A stretch of DNA of 8,774 nucleotides, taken from contig CAZQEZ010000163.1 in assembly GCA_964592475.1 (NCBI GenBank), positions 1 through 8,774 of the forward strand. Direction: 5' to 3'. The position numbers and the translations under genes are program-made. The DNA comes from CAZQEZ01 sp964592475. GTDB taxonomy: Bacteria; Bacteroidota; Bacteroidia; Cytophagales; Cyclobacteriaceae. Of this stretch, positions 1 through 6,780 are shown in pieces (position 1 is the stretch's first letter; each line of letters opens with the position of its first letter). The notes under the pieces are model-generated. The model was not told the origin of the DNA. It ran no database searches and saw only the letters and a program-made list of their open reading frames with translations.

Positions 1-62
1 TATCCACACAATTTCACATAGAACCTTAATTTTTAAGAAAAACCTCTCTTACCCGAAGGATT

Positions 63-71
63 TATTTTTGT
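63..71 (+). promoter_or_regulatory. Candidate Bacteroidota -7 promoter element for the Spy-like gene
   Basis: TATTTTTGT matches the Bacteroidota -7 consensus TAnnTTTG exactly and lies 50 bases before the ATG at 121, which would give a leader of roughly 40 bases. I see no TTG-type -33 element at the usual 17-23 base spacing (the stretch around 37-45 is GAAAAACCT). The call therefore rests on one short motif in AT-rich DNA, where chance matches are common. Confidence 0.35.
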
Positions 72-120
72 TTGTCATCTAACCAGGCAAAAGCAATTAA
101 ATAACTTAAATTTTATTACT

Positions 121-585
121 ATGAATATTTTAAAAGTATTAAGCAGTACCTTACTGATCTCCTGTATAGCGGTAAGCAGTTTAGTAGCTCAGCCAGGAAA
201 TGGTAAACAGGGCAGGCAAGGCCAAGGCATGAAAGCTAAGGGTGACCCGGCAAAGGGTATGATGATGCAAATTCCTGATTTGAGTGAAGAGCAAAAATCA
301 ACAATTCAAAAGCAAGCCATGGAGATGCGTAAAGAGATATTGCCACTACGAAACGAGATGAGAGAAAAAAGAGCTCATTTGCAAACTTTGCGCACCCAGG
401 AAAATGCTGATTTGAATGCCATCCATTCCACTATTGAAGCAATTGGCAAGTTGAGGGTTACCATAGCCAAAGAAAGGGCAACCATGCATCAGGAAGTTCG
501 TCAAATATTAAATGAGGAGCAGCGATTGTGGTTAGATACGCGTGGACCCATGAGAAAATCTGGTAAAAGAATGAGTTTTAGATAA
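121..585 (+). CDS. Secreted Spy/CpxP-like periplasmic protein
   Basis: A 154-residue protein with a Sec signal peptide (basic start, hydrophobic core about residues 4-22, likely cleavage near LVAQ at 21-24). A Gly/Gln/Lys-rich linker (25-45) precedes a highly charged helical part (about 52-140). Two LTxxQ-like motifs are visible, LSEEQ at 54-58 and LNEEQ at 130-134; this motif marks the Spy/CpxP/ZraP group of periplasmic chaperones and metal sensors. Histidines 102 and 123 and the MMMQ cluster at 47-50 could bind metal, which is inference. It precedes an ECF sigma factor and resembles in type the protein encoded at 1528-2010, so it is likely a stress effector or a target of that sigma factor. 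LISC at 12-15 loosely resembles a lipobox, but hydrophobic residues continue past the Cys, so a soluble exported protein is more likely. The start is the ATG at 121 because the signal peptide begins there. Confidence 0.75.
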   Translation: MNILKVLSSTLLISCIAVSSLVAQPGNGKQGRQGQGMKAKGDPAKGMMMQIPDLSEEQKSTIQKQAMEMRKEILPLRNEMREKRAHLQTLRTQENADLNAIHSTIEAIGKLRVTIAKERATMHQEVRQILNEEQRLWLDTRGPMRKSGKRMSFR

Positions 586-592
586 AATAATT

Positions 593-631
593 TCCGGGAG
601 GTTTATTAACTTTCCCGGATATTTTTCTTTT
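593..631 (+). terminator. Intrinsic terminator or attenuator hairpin between Spy-like gene and sigma factor
   Basis: TCCGGGA (593-599) and TCCCGGA (613-619) form a perfect 7-bp GC-rich stem that two inner G-U pairs can extend. A T-rich tract follows directly (622-631, TTTTTCTTTT). This is a classic intrinsic terminator shape, 8 bases after the stop of the upstream gene. The T-tract runs into the TTG start of the sigma gene at 630. Transcription from upstream would therefore reach the sigma gene only by read-through, unless a promoter lies in the short space or within the upstream gene. Confidence 0.6.
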
Positions 632-1217
632 GGATCTGGTAAAAAACATAAGCGACGAAGAACTGATTGCTGCAATAAGCAGTGGTGAGGAAAGGTATTT
701 TAGGTATTTTGTAGAAAATTACAAAAATAAAATTTACAATACTTGCCTGGGATTTTTGCGCAATGCCGAGGATGCTGAAGATACTGCACAGGAAGTTTTT
801 ATTGAAGTGCATAAAAGTATCAGTAAATTTAAAAAGGAAAGTAGCATAGATACCTGGATATACCGTATTGCCACCAACAAAAGCCTGGAAGTGATAAGAA
901 ACAGGAAAAGGAAAAAACGCTTTAGTATATTGGCTGGCAAAGATGTTTATGAGCAATACAATCAACCTGTTGATCATTTGCACCCGGGAATAGAAGCTGA
1001 AAACAAGGAAAGAGCCCAAATTTTAATGAATGCCATCGAAAAATTAAAAGAAAAGCAACGGGTAGCTTTTGTTTTGCATAAGATTGAAATGCTTAGTCAA
1101 AAAGAAATAGCGGCAATTATTGAAACTTCGGTATCCGGAGTTGAATCGCTTTTGCAACGTGCCAAAGAAAATCTCCGAAAAATGCTTAATCACTACTATC
1201 ATGAAAATGAAAAATGA
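630..1217 (+). CDS. ECF RNA polymerase sigma factor (sigma-70 family)
   Basis: A 195-residue protein of normal ECF sigma length with both required domains. Region 2 spans about residues 23-93, with DAEDTAQEVFIEV (48-60, core-polymerase contact) and the DTWIYRIATN segment (74-83, -10 recognition). Region 4 spans about 131-186, with the helix-turn-helix LSQKEIAAIIETSVSGVESL (155-174). A Lys/Arg-rich linker lies at 90-97. It would direct RNA polymerase to a small regulon. The start is TTG at 630, since the next in-frame Met (M133) is far inside; the reading frame is open upstream to a stop at 588 without an ATG. TTG and MDLVKNISDEELIAAI fit the family N-terminus. It overlaps the next gene by 17 bases, the usual coupling of sigma and anti-sigma. 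The neighbours suggest envelope or metal stress as the signal, which is inference. Confidence 0.9.
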   Translation: MDLVKNISDEELIAAISSGEERYFRYFVENYKNKIYNTCLGFLRNAEDAEDTAQEVFIEVHKSISKFKKESSIDTWIYRIATNKSLEVIRNRKRKKRFSILAGKDVYEQYNQPVDHLHPGIEAENKERAQILMNAIEKLKEKQRVAFVLHKIEMLSQKEIAAIIETSVSGVESLLQRAKENLRKMLNHYYHENEK

Positions 1218-1524
1218 AGAAAATATAAAAAAAACGCTCAACAGCCTGGATACCATACAACCGGCAAAGGCCGCTGACCACTTCTACGAAAAATTAAAAA
1301 TGCGTATGCAAAGCCAGCAGCAAAAGGTAATAAACTTGCGTAAAGATTTTCGCTGGCAAGCAGTTGCAGCAGCTATATTGTTGCTATTTTCTGTTAATGT
1401 TGTAGTTATGCTCAACGTTAGTAACTATGAAAATAGAGAGGATACAGGCGAGGCGATTGCCAATGAATATGACTTGCTGCCAGATAGTAGTTATGAGTTG
1501 TTGAGTACCTACCAAAATAATTAA
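1201..1524 (+). CDS. Probable short anti-sigma factor, single-pass membrane protein
   Basis: A 107-residue protein starting inside the end of the sigma gene (ATG at 1201; ATG at 1207 is also possible). Residues 1-50 are charged, with a short helix-prone segment (about 8-36). One membrane helix lies at about 52-72 (WQAVAAAILLLFSVNVVVML), and an acidic tail of about 35 residues would face the periplasm. This layout, the position and the overlap fit an anti-sigma factor that holds the ECF factor at the membrane. It has no Cys or HxxxCxxC zinc motif, so it is not a typical ZAS-domain anti-sigma. In size and topology it resembles CnrY (about 95 residues, one helix), but I see no clear sequence similarity. 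The longer reading frame from 1120 lies inside the sigma gene and is not used. Function is inferred from context. Confidence 0.65.
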   Translation: MKMKNEENIKKTLNSLDTIQPAKAADHFYEKLKMRMQSQQQKVINLRKDFRWQAVAAAILLLFSVNVVVMLNVSNYENREDTGEAIANEYDLLPDSSYELLSTYQNN

Positions 1525-1527
1525 AGC

Positions 1528-2010
1528 ATGAAGGAAAGAAGATTTTACCAATTACTAATATTGGTGCTGGTAATTTTGAATATAGGGATCATTAGTTTTT
1601 TTATGCTCAATAGAAAACCACCTCAGCCTGATAAGCGGGGAATGAATAGCATAAGATTGCTGGATGACCGACTGAACCTTACAACTAAGCAAAAGCAAAA
1701 GATCAATAACTTACGACAAATACATTTTGACGAGATAAGGGAATTGCAAAGCCAAATCATGCTCAATAAAAGAAGGCTTTACCGGCAAATGAAGCAGGAT
1801 CGCGTAAATGATGTTAGCATTGATTCTTTAACCAATAAATTGGGAATGCTGCATCAGCAATTAGAAAAATCTAATTTTATACACTTTCGGGAAATACGAG
1901 AACAGCTTACCAAAGCTCAGGTGGCACAGTATGATAAGCTCTTGCTTCGTATTTTTCAAAGAAAGGCGGGCCCTCATGGCCGAAGAAGGCAACATCAGTT
2001 ACCGGAATGA
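1528..2010 (+). CDS. Membrane-anchored CnrX/Spy-like periplasmic sensor or chaperone
   Basis: A 160-residue protein whose ATG lies 3 bases after the preceding stop, so it is in the same operon. One N-terminal membrane helix (about residues 8-27) has no visible cleavage site and is followed by PPQP, then a strongly helical periplasmic part. LNLTTKQ (49-55) and LTKAQ (127-131) are the two LTxxQ-type motifs of the Spy/CpxP/CnrX ('periplasmic heavy metal sensor') group. A similar segment occurs twice, HFDEIREL (66-73) and HFREIREQ (119-126), each beginning with His. Histidines in similar helical hairpins bind metal in CnrX, so metal sensing is plausible but not shown. The basic tail (GPHGRRRQHQ) is unusual. 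Together with the sigma factor and small membrane protein it probably forms a signal-sensing triad. Its 3' end overlaps the convergent transglycosylase gene by 16 bases. Confidence 0.75.
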   Translation: MKERRFYQLLILVLVILNIGIISFFMLNRKPPQPDKRGMNSIRLLDDRLNLTTKQKQKINNLRQIHFDEIRELQSQIMLNKRRLYRQMKQDRVNDVSIDSLTNKLGMLHQQLEKSNFIHFREIREQLTKAQVAQYDKLLLRIFQRKAGPHGRRRQHQLPE

Positions 2011-2993
2011 ACGTAAGATTCTTTATCTTCTTCCTTTATTATCGGTATATCAATTGTGTAAGACTCGCCAGAACGGACAGTGAGTCTGTCAGTTCTTAAC
2101 CAGGGGTTGTGCCGCTTTAGCAGTTTGTAGTTTATACCTTGACTGATGGCAAAAGCTACCAGGTCGTTTTGAGTACTGGTTACCACTACTTGTTTTACTT
2201 GTTCTGCCTGGTATAGGTGACTATCAGGAAAATTGTATCCATAATGGCTGTCATTCTCCACTATTTCTTTTATAGCCAATATCCTAAACACGTAGCGGGC
2301 TGTTTCCGAATTGAGCAATAAATCATAATACGAATCTACTTTTTGCTGGTCCAATCGGCGTTGTAAACCGTACATTCCCATATTATAGCTGGCCGCTACA
2401 TTGGTCCAGTTTCCAAATTTTCGATAAGCTCTTTTCAAATATTCACATGCCACTTCAGTAGATTTAATAGGATCGTAGCGTTCATCCACTTCATTATTTA
2501 CCTTCAGATCAAATTCCTTGGCAGTGCCCTCCATCAGTTGCCAAAAACCAACCGCTCCCCGGTAACTTACCGCGTTGGCCAAGCTACTTTCAATTAATGG
2601 TAAATATTTGAAATCTTCAGGTATATTATTTTTCTTTAGTATTTGACCCATGGTAGGTAACCAGCGTTGGGCTCTTTTCAGCATTAAAATAGTATTAGAA
2701 TGGTAGTAGAGGTTTACGTGCATTTCACGATCAAAACGCTCCCTGACATCCGGAACATGTAAAGGCACTAATTCCCCTGCAAAATATAAGTGTTCAGGGG
2801 CTTTATAGGTTACCACTACATTTTTTGGTTCGTTTTTTTGATATATGATTTTACTGGCGTGTTTTACTTCCCCCTGTTGAGGTAAAAAGTAGTACAAGGC
2901 GGTTACCAATAAGGCCCAGGCCAGCGATGCCAATGCTATTTTATAAAATTGCTGCAAGTCGTTAAAAGTTTGGTGATAATAAATATTTTGCAT
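1995..2993 (-). CDS. Membrane-anchored lytic transglycosylase (SLT domain, MltD-like)
   Basis: A 332-residue protein from the ATG at 2993; a TTG at 3005 would add four residues. One membrane helix lies at about residues 17-38, then a linker, then a family 23 SLT domain at about 105-245. The domain shows the catalytic Glu in PLIESSL (E135), the GAVGFWQLM segment (146-154), and AASYNMG (200-206), the counterpart of the family's AAYNxG. The C-terminal segment (about 273-317, with RHNPWLRTDRLTVRSGESY) looks like one degenerate LysM peptidoglycan-binding module. It would cleave the glycan strand of peptidoglycan between MurNAc and GlcNAc, leaving 1,6-anhydro ends, on the outer face of the inner membrane. 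E. coli MltD is a lipoprotein and longer, with more LysM repeats. The start overlaps the end of the upstream LOG-family gene by 32 bases, so translation is probably coupled. Confidence 0.85.
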   Translation of the reverse strand: MQNIYYHQTFNDLQQFYKIALASLAWALLVTALYYFLPQQGEVKHASKIIYQKNEPKNVVVTYKAPEHLYFAGELVPLHVPDVRERFDREMHVNLYYHSNTILMLKRAQRWLPTMGQILKKNNIPEDFKYLPLIESSLANAVSYRGAVGFWQLMEGTAKEFDLKVNNEVDERYDPIKSTEVACEYLKRAYRKFGNWTNVAASYNMGMYGLQRRLDQQKVDSYYDLLLNSETARYVFRILAIKEIVENDSHYGYNFPDSHLYQAEQVKQVVVTSTQNDLVAFAISQGINYKLLKRHNPWLRTDRLTVRSGESYTIDIPIIKEEDKESYVHSGN

Positions 2994-3708
2994 AAAAATC
3001 GTCAATTACACTTACAGCTTCTTCTGCTGTATCTACCACGCTAAACAATTCAAAGTCTTCAGGATCTACATTATTTTGCTCTCGCAATACTACACTTTCA
3101 AGCCAGTCTATCAAACCAGCCCAAAACTTTTTGCCCACCAAAACAATAGGAAACCGCCCGATTTTTTTGGTTTGTATCAAAGTGAGTGCTTCAAAAAGCT
3201 CATCCATCGTGCCAAAACCGCCAGGCATCACTACAAATCCTTGCGAATAGCGAACAAACATTACCTTGCGTACAAAAAAGTAATCGAACGAAATCAATTT
3301 GTCCGGGTCAATATAAATATTATTTCCCTGCTCAAAAGGTAAATGAATATTTAAACCTACCGATTTTCCATTTTGACTTTTAGCACCTCGGTTACCGGCC
3401 TCCATAATTCCGGGGCCGCCTCCTGTGATCACACCATAGCCATGCCTCACTAGCTTAGCGGCTATTTTTTCAGCCATTTTATAATATGGATGATCTTCCT
3501 TTACTCTAGCTGACCCAAATATGCTTACACAAGGTCCTATTTTGGCAAGTTTTTCAAAACCCTGCACAAATTCGCCCATTATTTTAAAAATTGCCCAACT
3601 ATCGGCACTCTTAATTTCATTCCAGTCTTTGTCTTTAAAAGCTTGTCGTATTAAGCTGTCATCATAATTTTGCGGGTCTGTATTTTTCTCTTTTCCGTTT
3701 GTAGTCAT
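2962..3708 (-). CDS. LOG-family Rossmann-fold protein (TIGR00730 type)
   Basis: A 248-residue protein with both family signatures, GGGPGIMEAGNRGA (96-109) and PGGFGTMDELFEA (162-174). They form the nucleotide phosphate-binding and catalytic site of LOG-type phosphoribohydrolases. In plants and several bacteria these enzymes release the base from cytokinin or purine nucleoside 5'-monophosphates. In bacteria without cytokinin signalling the physiological substrate is often unclear, so 'nucleotide 5'-monophosphate nucleosidase' is the safe description. An N-terminal extension of about 55 residues before the Rossmann core (VSIFGSARV, 61-69) places it with the longer form of the family. There is no signal peptide, so it is cytoplasmic. 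It is the first gene of a two-gene unit with the transglycosylase; no functional link between the two is evident. The ATG at 3708 is preceded by an A-rich stretch on its strand. Confidence 0.85.
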   Translation of the reverse strand: MTTNGKEKNTDPQNYDDSLIRQAFKDKDWNEIKSADSWAIFKIMGEFVQGFEKLAKIGPCVSIFGSARVKEDHPYYKMAEKIAAKLVRHGYGVITGGGPGIMEAGNRGAKSQNGKSVGLNIHLPFEQGNNIYIDPDKLISFDYFFVRKVMFVRYSQGFVVMPGGFGTMDELFEALTLIQTKKIGRFPIVLVGKKFWAGLIDWLESVVLREQNNVDPEDFELFSVVDTAEEAVSVIDDFYAKYLLSPNF

Positions 3709-3891
3709 TTTTTATATTAAAAATAATATGGTCATAAATTGTGAAACATGCAATAAGCCGGTACATTAGTAAAACATGCTATTTATACTTTCTTCTTAGC
3801 ATAAAGTTGCAATTTTAATGGTATTTATCCAGCACCTTACTGCTTAGCATATTACATACGAAATAATTGGCACATAAATTACATTTTCCTT

Positions 3892-3899
3892 CAAATTTA
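3892..3899 (-). promoter_or_regulatory. Weak candidate -7 element for the LOG/transglycosylase unit
   Basis: On the minus strand this reads TAAATTTG, an exact match to TAnnTTTG. A CTG (3923-3921 on the minus strand), one base off the -33 TTG, sits 21 bases upstream. The implied leader to the ATG at 3708 is about 175 bases, which is long. A chance match is quite possible. Confidence 0.25.
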
Positions 3900-4088
3900 C
3901 CATTCATCCGTTTCATTTAACAGGTCAGATTGATTATTTGCTGCTTCAAGGTTTTTTTTGGTCCGGCTTCTATTTTGCACCGTTAACTATTAATAAATTC
4001 ACCACACATTTTTTCTATCAGTAATAATATGAACCTTATCAAATAAAATTGCCATTCATATAAAATGGATAACCTTTATCATCGTTTC

Positions 4089-4106
4089 TACGAGTGTTAA
4101 TATAAT
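4089..4106 (+). repeat. 18-base direct repeat, copy 1, at left edge of the gap
   Basis: TACGAGTGTTAATATAAT ends exactly where the N run begins. The identical 18 bases start exactly where the N run ends (4207-4224). This suggests overlapping contig ends or a short repeat that broke the assembly. Confidence 0.9.
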
Positions 4107-4206
4107 NNNNNNNNNNNNNNNNNNNNNNNNNNNNNNNNNNNNNNNNNNNNNNNNNNNNNNNNNNNNNNNNNNNNNNNNNNNNNNNNNNNNNNNNNNNNNN
4201 NNNNNN
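4107..4206. other. Scaffold gap of 100 N
   Basis: A run of exactly 100 undetermined bases, a common placeholder length for gaps of unknown size. Its true content and length cannot be read here, and the flanking identical 18-mers suggest the real gap may be zero. Confidence 0.97.
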
Positions 4207-4224
4207 TACGAGTGTTAATATAAT
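4207..4224 (+). repeat. 18-base direct repeat, copy 2, at right edge of the gap
   Basis: The sequence is identical to 4089-4106 and abuts the right edge of the N run. If the two copies are one sequence, the intergenic region shortens by 118 bases. Confidence 0.9.
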
Positions 4225-4379
4225 TTATAACCTAAATGCTATTATCAAATTAATAACAATAGTTTAATATTTCGCTAAAAACAGGTTGCAGCGCAATAGA
4301 TAAAACATTAGTTAACACATTACCGCAGTTTATGATCCGAAAAAAACAATTTAAAGCACAAAGTATTGCTGACAGCATT

Positions 4380-6773
4380 ATGATAAATTTCCCTAAATAT
4401 TTACTCATAGTTTTGGCCATGCTGATAGTAAATTCGGCTTTAGCTCAGTCAAAGAACACCATCAGCGGCTATGTTAGAGATGCCTCCAATGGAGAAGGAC
4501 TTATCGGGGTTACTATTTTTATCAATGAAATAGGCACAGGCACTACTACCAACTCTTACGGATTTTATTCAATCACGCTACCAGAAGATAGCTACACAAT
4601 AAAATATTCTTACGTTAGCTACGAGACTATCATTAAAACGGTAAACTTGAATAACGACATTCAATTGAATATAGATCTGGCAGAAGAGGTAAAAGCACTA
4701 GGTGAGATCGTTATTACCGGGGAGGCTGAAGATAAAAATGTAGAAGACCTTTCGATGAGTAGCATGAAAGTAGACATACAGCAGGTGAAGAAGCTTCCAC
4801 CTCTATTTGGGGAGGTAGATATTATAAAAACTATTCAATTGATGCCCGGTGTATTAATTTCGGGCGAAGGTTCCAGCGCTTATTTTGTGCGAGGTGGTAA
4901 TGTAGATCATAATCTTATATTGCTGGATGAGGCCCCTGTTTATGATCCTTCTCACTTGTTTGGACTTATTTCGGTATTTAATTCTTCCGTGATTAAAAAT
5001 TCGGAGCTTTTCAAGGGTGGAATACCTGCTCAATATGGCGGAAGGTTGGCTTCTATATTGGATGTACGTACAAAAGATGGAAATAATCGCGAGTTTGGCG
5101 GTGAAGTAGGTGTTAGTTTTTTATCATCAAAAATAATGTTAGAAGGGCCTATTGTGCCGGAGAAAGCCAGTTTTATTATATCAGGCCGACGGTCTTATTT
5201 TGACTTATTCATTCCTGACGATGCGATCATAAAACCTTATTTTTATGATATAAATGCAAAAGTAAATTTTCAGATCAGCCAGAATGATAATTTATTTTTG
5301 TCTTACTATGATGGTAGAGATCGTATGGACCTTCTAGACAATCTGTTTCGCTGGGACTGGGGAAATAAAACTGCTACTCTCCGTTGGAATCATATCTTCA
5401 GCAATAAGCTTTTTAGCAACACCACATTTATTTATAGTAATTTTGATTATGAAAATGTTCAAGATTTTCCTGGTTTTGGTGTCAATTGGACAGCAAATTT
5501 AAGAGAATATAGTGGTAAAATTGATTTTGAGTATTATATTAATCCAAGAAGTACCTTATATTTTGGTTTGCACAATTCTTACCGTACTTTTCGGCCAGGA
5601 AGCTTTGTGCCAACAAGTGAAGAATCAATAATCGCAGATGTAAATTTACAAGAACAATTTGCCTGGGACAATGCCCTTTATGTAAGCAATAAACTGGATT
5701 TAACCGATCGGTTGTCGCTGGAGTACGGGTTAAGAATGTCCAGATTTGCTCAAATAGGGGAGGCAAAAGTGATTGAATATGAAGAAGCAGAAAGCCCGGA
5801 ATTAAAAGGTAATTCAAAGGCCATCGATAGTACTTTTTACGGTCCGGGAGAAACAGTAATTTCTTTTATCAATCCCGAGCCTCGTTTTTCAGCTCGATAT
5901 AAAACCGGAGCAAGCAGTTCAGTAAAATTAAGCTATAATCGCATGGTGCAATACGTGCACCAGATGGTTACCGGAACTTCACCATTACCCATTGCCGTTT
6001 GGCAGCCAAGCACAACGCATATTGATCCGCAAATGGCAGATCAGCTAGCAGCCGGCTATTTCCGTAATTTTAATAATAATACTTATGAAACATCACTTGA
6101 AGTTTATTATAAATGGATGAATGATATTGTAGATTTTGTAGATAACGCGAATGTATTTTTTAATGAAGATTTGCCGCTGGAAATTTTACCCGGAAAATCT
6201 ACTTCTTATGGTGCTGAATTTTTGGTGAGAAAAACAAAAGGAAAACTAAAAGGGTGGCTCAGTTATACCTGGAGTAAAACCACCAGAGAAATTCCCGGAA
6301 TAAACAATGGACAAGAATTTCCGGCCAGTTATGATCGCCGCCACAATGCTACGTTGGTAACCACTTACGACATAAACGATCGCCTTAGTTTAGGAAGCAG
6401 CTGGATATTCGGCACCGGTCGTGGCCTTACTTTACCCTCTGGAAAATACAGCGTGCAAGGGCAGGTAGTTGATCTCTATACCGGTAGAAATGAATATCGA
6501 ATGCCTCCATTTCATCGGTTAGATTTAGCACTTACCTGGTACAGTAAAAATAAGCCGGACCGGTGGTGGTCTAGTGAAACCAGTTTTTCGGTGTATAATT
6601 TATATGGCAGGCGTAACCCATACATCATATTCACCCAACCTCCCGAGGAAGGCAGTGATAGCTTCGTGTTGCTAAATTATGATGAAAATGGTAATATCGT
6701 TACCGGGAGGGAGATAACTCAGGTTAACCTGTTTGGAATTTTACCATCCATTTCTTACACCTTTAAATTTTAG
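4380..6773 (+). CDS. TonB-dependent outer-membrane receptor with carboxypeptidase-regulatory-like domain
   Basis: A 797-residue precursor from the ATG at 4380. That start gives a clean 23-residue signal peptide (INFPKYLLIVLAMLIVNSALAQ after Met). The ATG at 4332 would add 16 residues and is also possible. After cleavage comes a beta-sandwich carboxypeptidase-regulatory-like domain (about 26-108: ISGYVRDASNGEGLIGVTI, TNSYGFYSITLP). Next is the plug (about 110-235), with GEIVITG (108-114), MPGV (155-158), YFVRGG (168-173), LLDEAPVYDPSHLFG (181-195) and AQYGGRLASILDVRTKDG (217-234). The remainder is an outer-membrane beta-barrel ending in aromatic SYTFKF, as expected for BAM-dependent insertion. 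It imports an unknown ligand using TonB energy. At about 800 residues it is shorter than most SusC proteins, and no SusD follows; a DUF4249-type lipoprotein follows after 7 bases. The substrate cannot be read from the sequence. Confidence 0.9.
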   Translation: MINFPKYLLIVLAMLIVNSALAQSKNTISGYVRDASNGEGLIGVTIFINEIGTGTTTNSYGFYSITLPEDSYTIKYSYVSYETIIKTVNLNNDIQLNIDLAEEVKALGEIVITGEAEDKNVEDLSMSSMKVDIQQVKKLPPLFGEVDIIKTIQLMPGVLISGEGSSAYFVRGGNVDHNLILLDEAPVYDPSHLFGLISVFNSSVIKNSELFKGGIPAQYGGRLASILDVRTKDGNNREFGGEVGVSFLSSKIMLEGPIVPEKASFIISGRRSYFDLFIPDDAIIKPYFYDINAKVNFQISQNDNLFLSYYDGRDRMDLLDNLFRWDWGNKTATLRWNHIFSNKLFSNTTFIYSNFDYENVQDFPGFGVNWTANLREYSGKIDFEYYINPRSTLYFGLHNSYRTFRPGSFVPTSEESIIADVNLQEQFAWDNALYVSNKLDLTDRLSLEYGLRMSRFAQIGEAKVIEYEEAESPELKGNSKAIDSTFYGPGETVISFINPEPRFSARYKTGASSSVKLSYNRMVQYVHQMVTGTSPLPIAVWQPSTTHIDPQMADQLAAGYFRNFNNNTYETSLEVYYKWMNDIVDFVDNANVFFNEDLPLEILPGKSTSYGAEFLVRKTKGKLKGWLSYTWSKTTREIPGINNGQEFPASYDRRHNATLVTTYDINDRLSLGSSWIFGTGRGLTLPSGKYSVQGQVVDLYTGRNEYRMPPFHRLDLALTWYSKNKPDRWWSSETSFSVYNLYGRRNPYIIFTQPPEEGSDSFVLLNYDENGNIVTGREITQVNLFGILPSISYTFKF

Positions 6774-6780
6774 AAAATCA

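Larger units (their letters stand above)
3709..4379. other. AT-rich divergent intergenic region with assembly gap
   Basis: About 670 bases, including 100 N, separate the LOG-family gene (-) from the TonB receptor gene (+). I see no plausible coding region, tRNA or strong hairpin. It should hold the promoters of both flanking units, but the only good -7 match I found is on the minus strand at 3892-3899. No convincing TAnnTTTG element was found for the receptor gene; it could lie in the gap. Confidence 0.7.

Noticed and set aside
1..8. TATCCACA at the window start resembles a DnaA box (TTATNCACA).
   Set aside because: It is a single copy with its first base outside the window and no cluster of boxes or origin genes nearby.
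5..20. CACAATTTCACA resembles the lac operator region found in cloning vectors.
   Set aside because: The match is short, the flanking bases do not continue as vector, and the window reads as ordinary genomic DNA.
606..1019. Open frame on the minus strand opposite the sigma factor gene.
   Set aside because: It is a shadow of a well-supported sigma factor; the predicted protein is an artificial hydrophobic string without family features.
1044..1256. Minus-strand open frame over the sigma / anti-sigma junction.
   Set aside because: It is antisense to two better-supported genes and its Phe/Ser-rich composition is typical of shadow frames.
3076..3383. Two plus-strand open frames opposite the LOG-family gene.
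   Set aside because: Both lie opposite conserved LOG motifs and show no recognisable domain.
4052..4068. CCATT / AATGG inverted repeat in the intergenic region.
   Set aside because: A 5-bp stem in AT-rich DNA is expected by chance.
4332..4379. Upstream ATG extending the receptor by 16 residues.
   Set aside because: The ATG at 4380 gives a standard-length signal peptide; the extension adds a long polar lead. It cannot be excluded.
5539..5817. Minus-strand open frame within the receptor barrel.
   Set aside because: It is antisense to a clear TonB receptor and has no family features.
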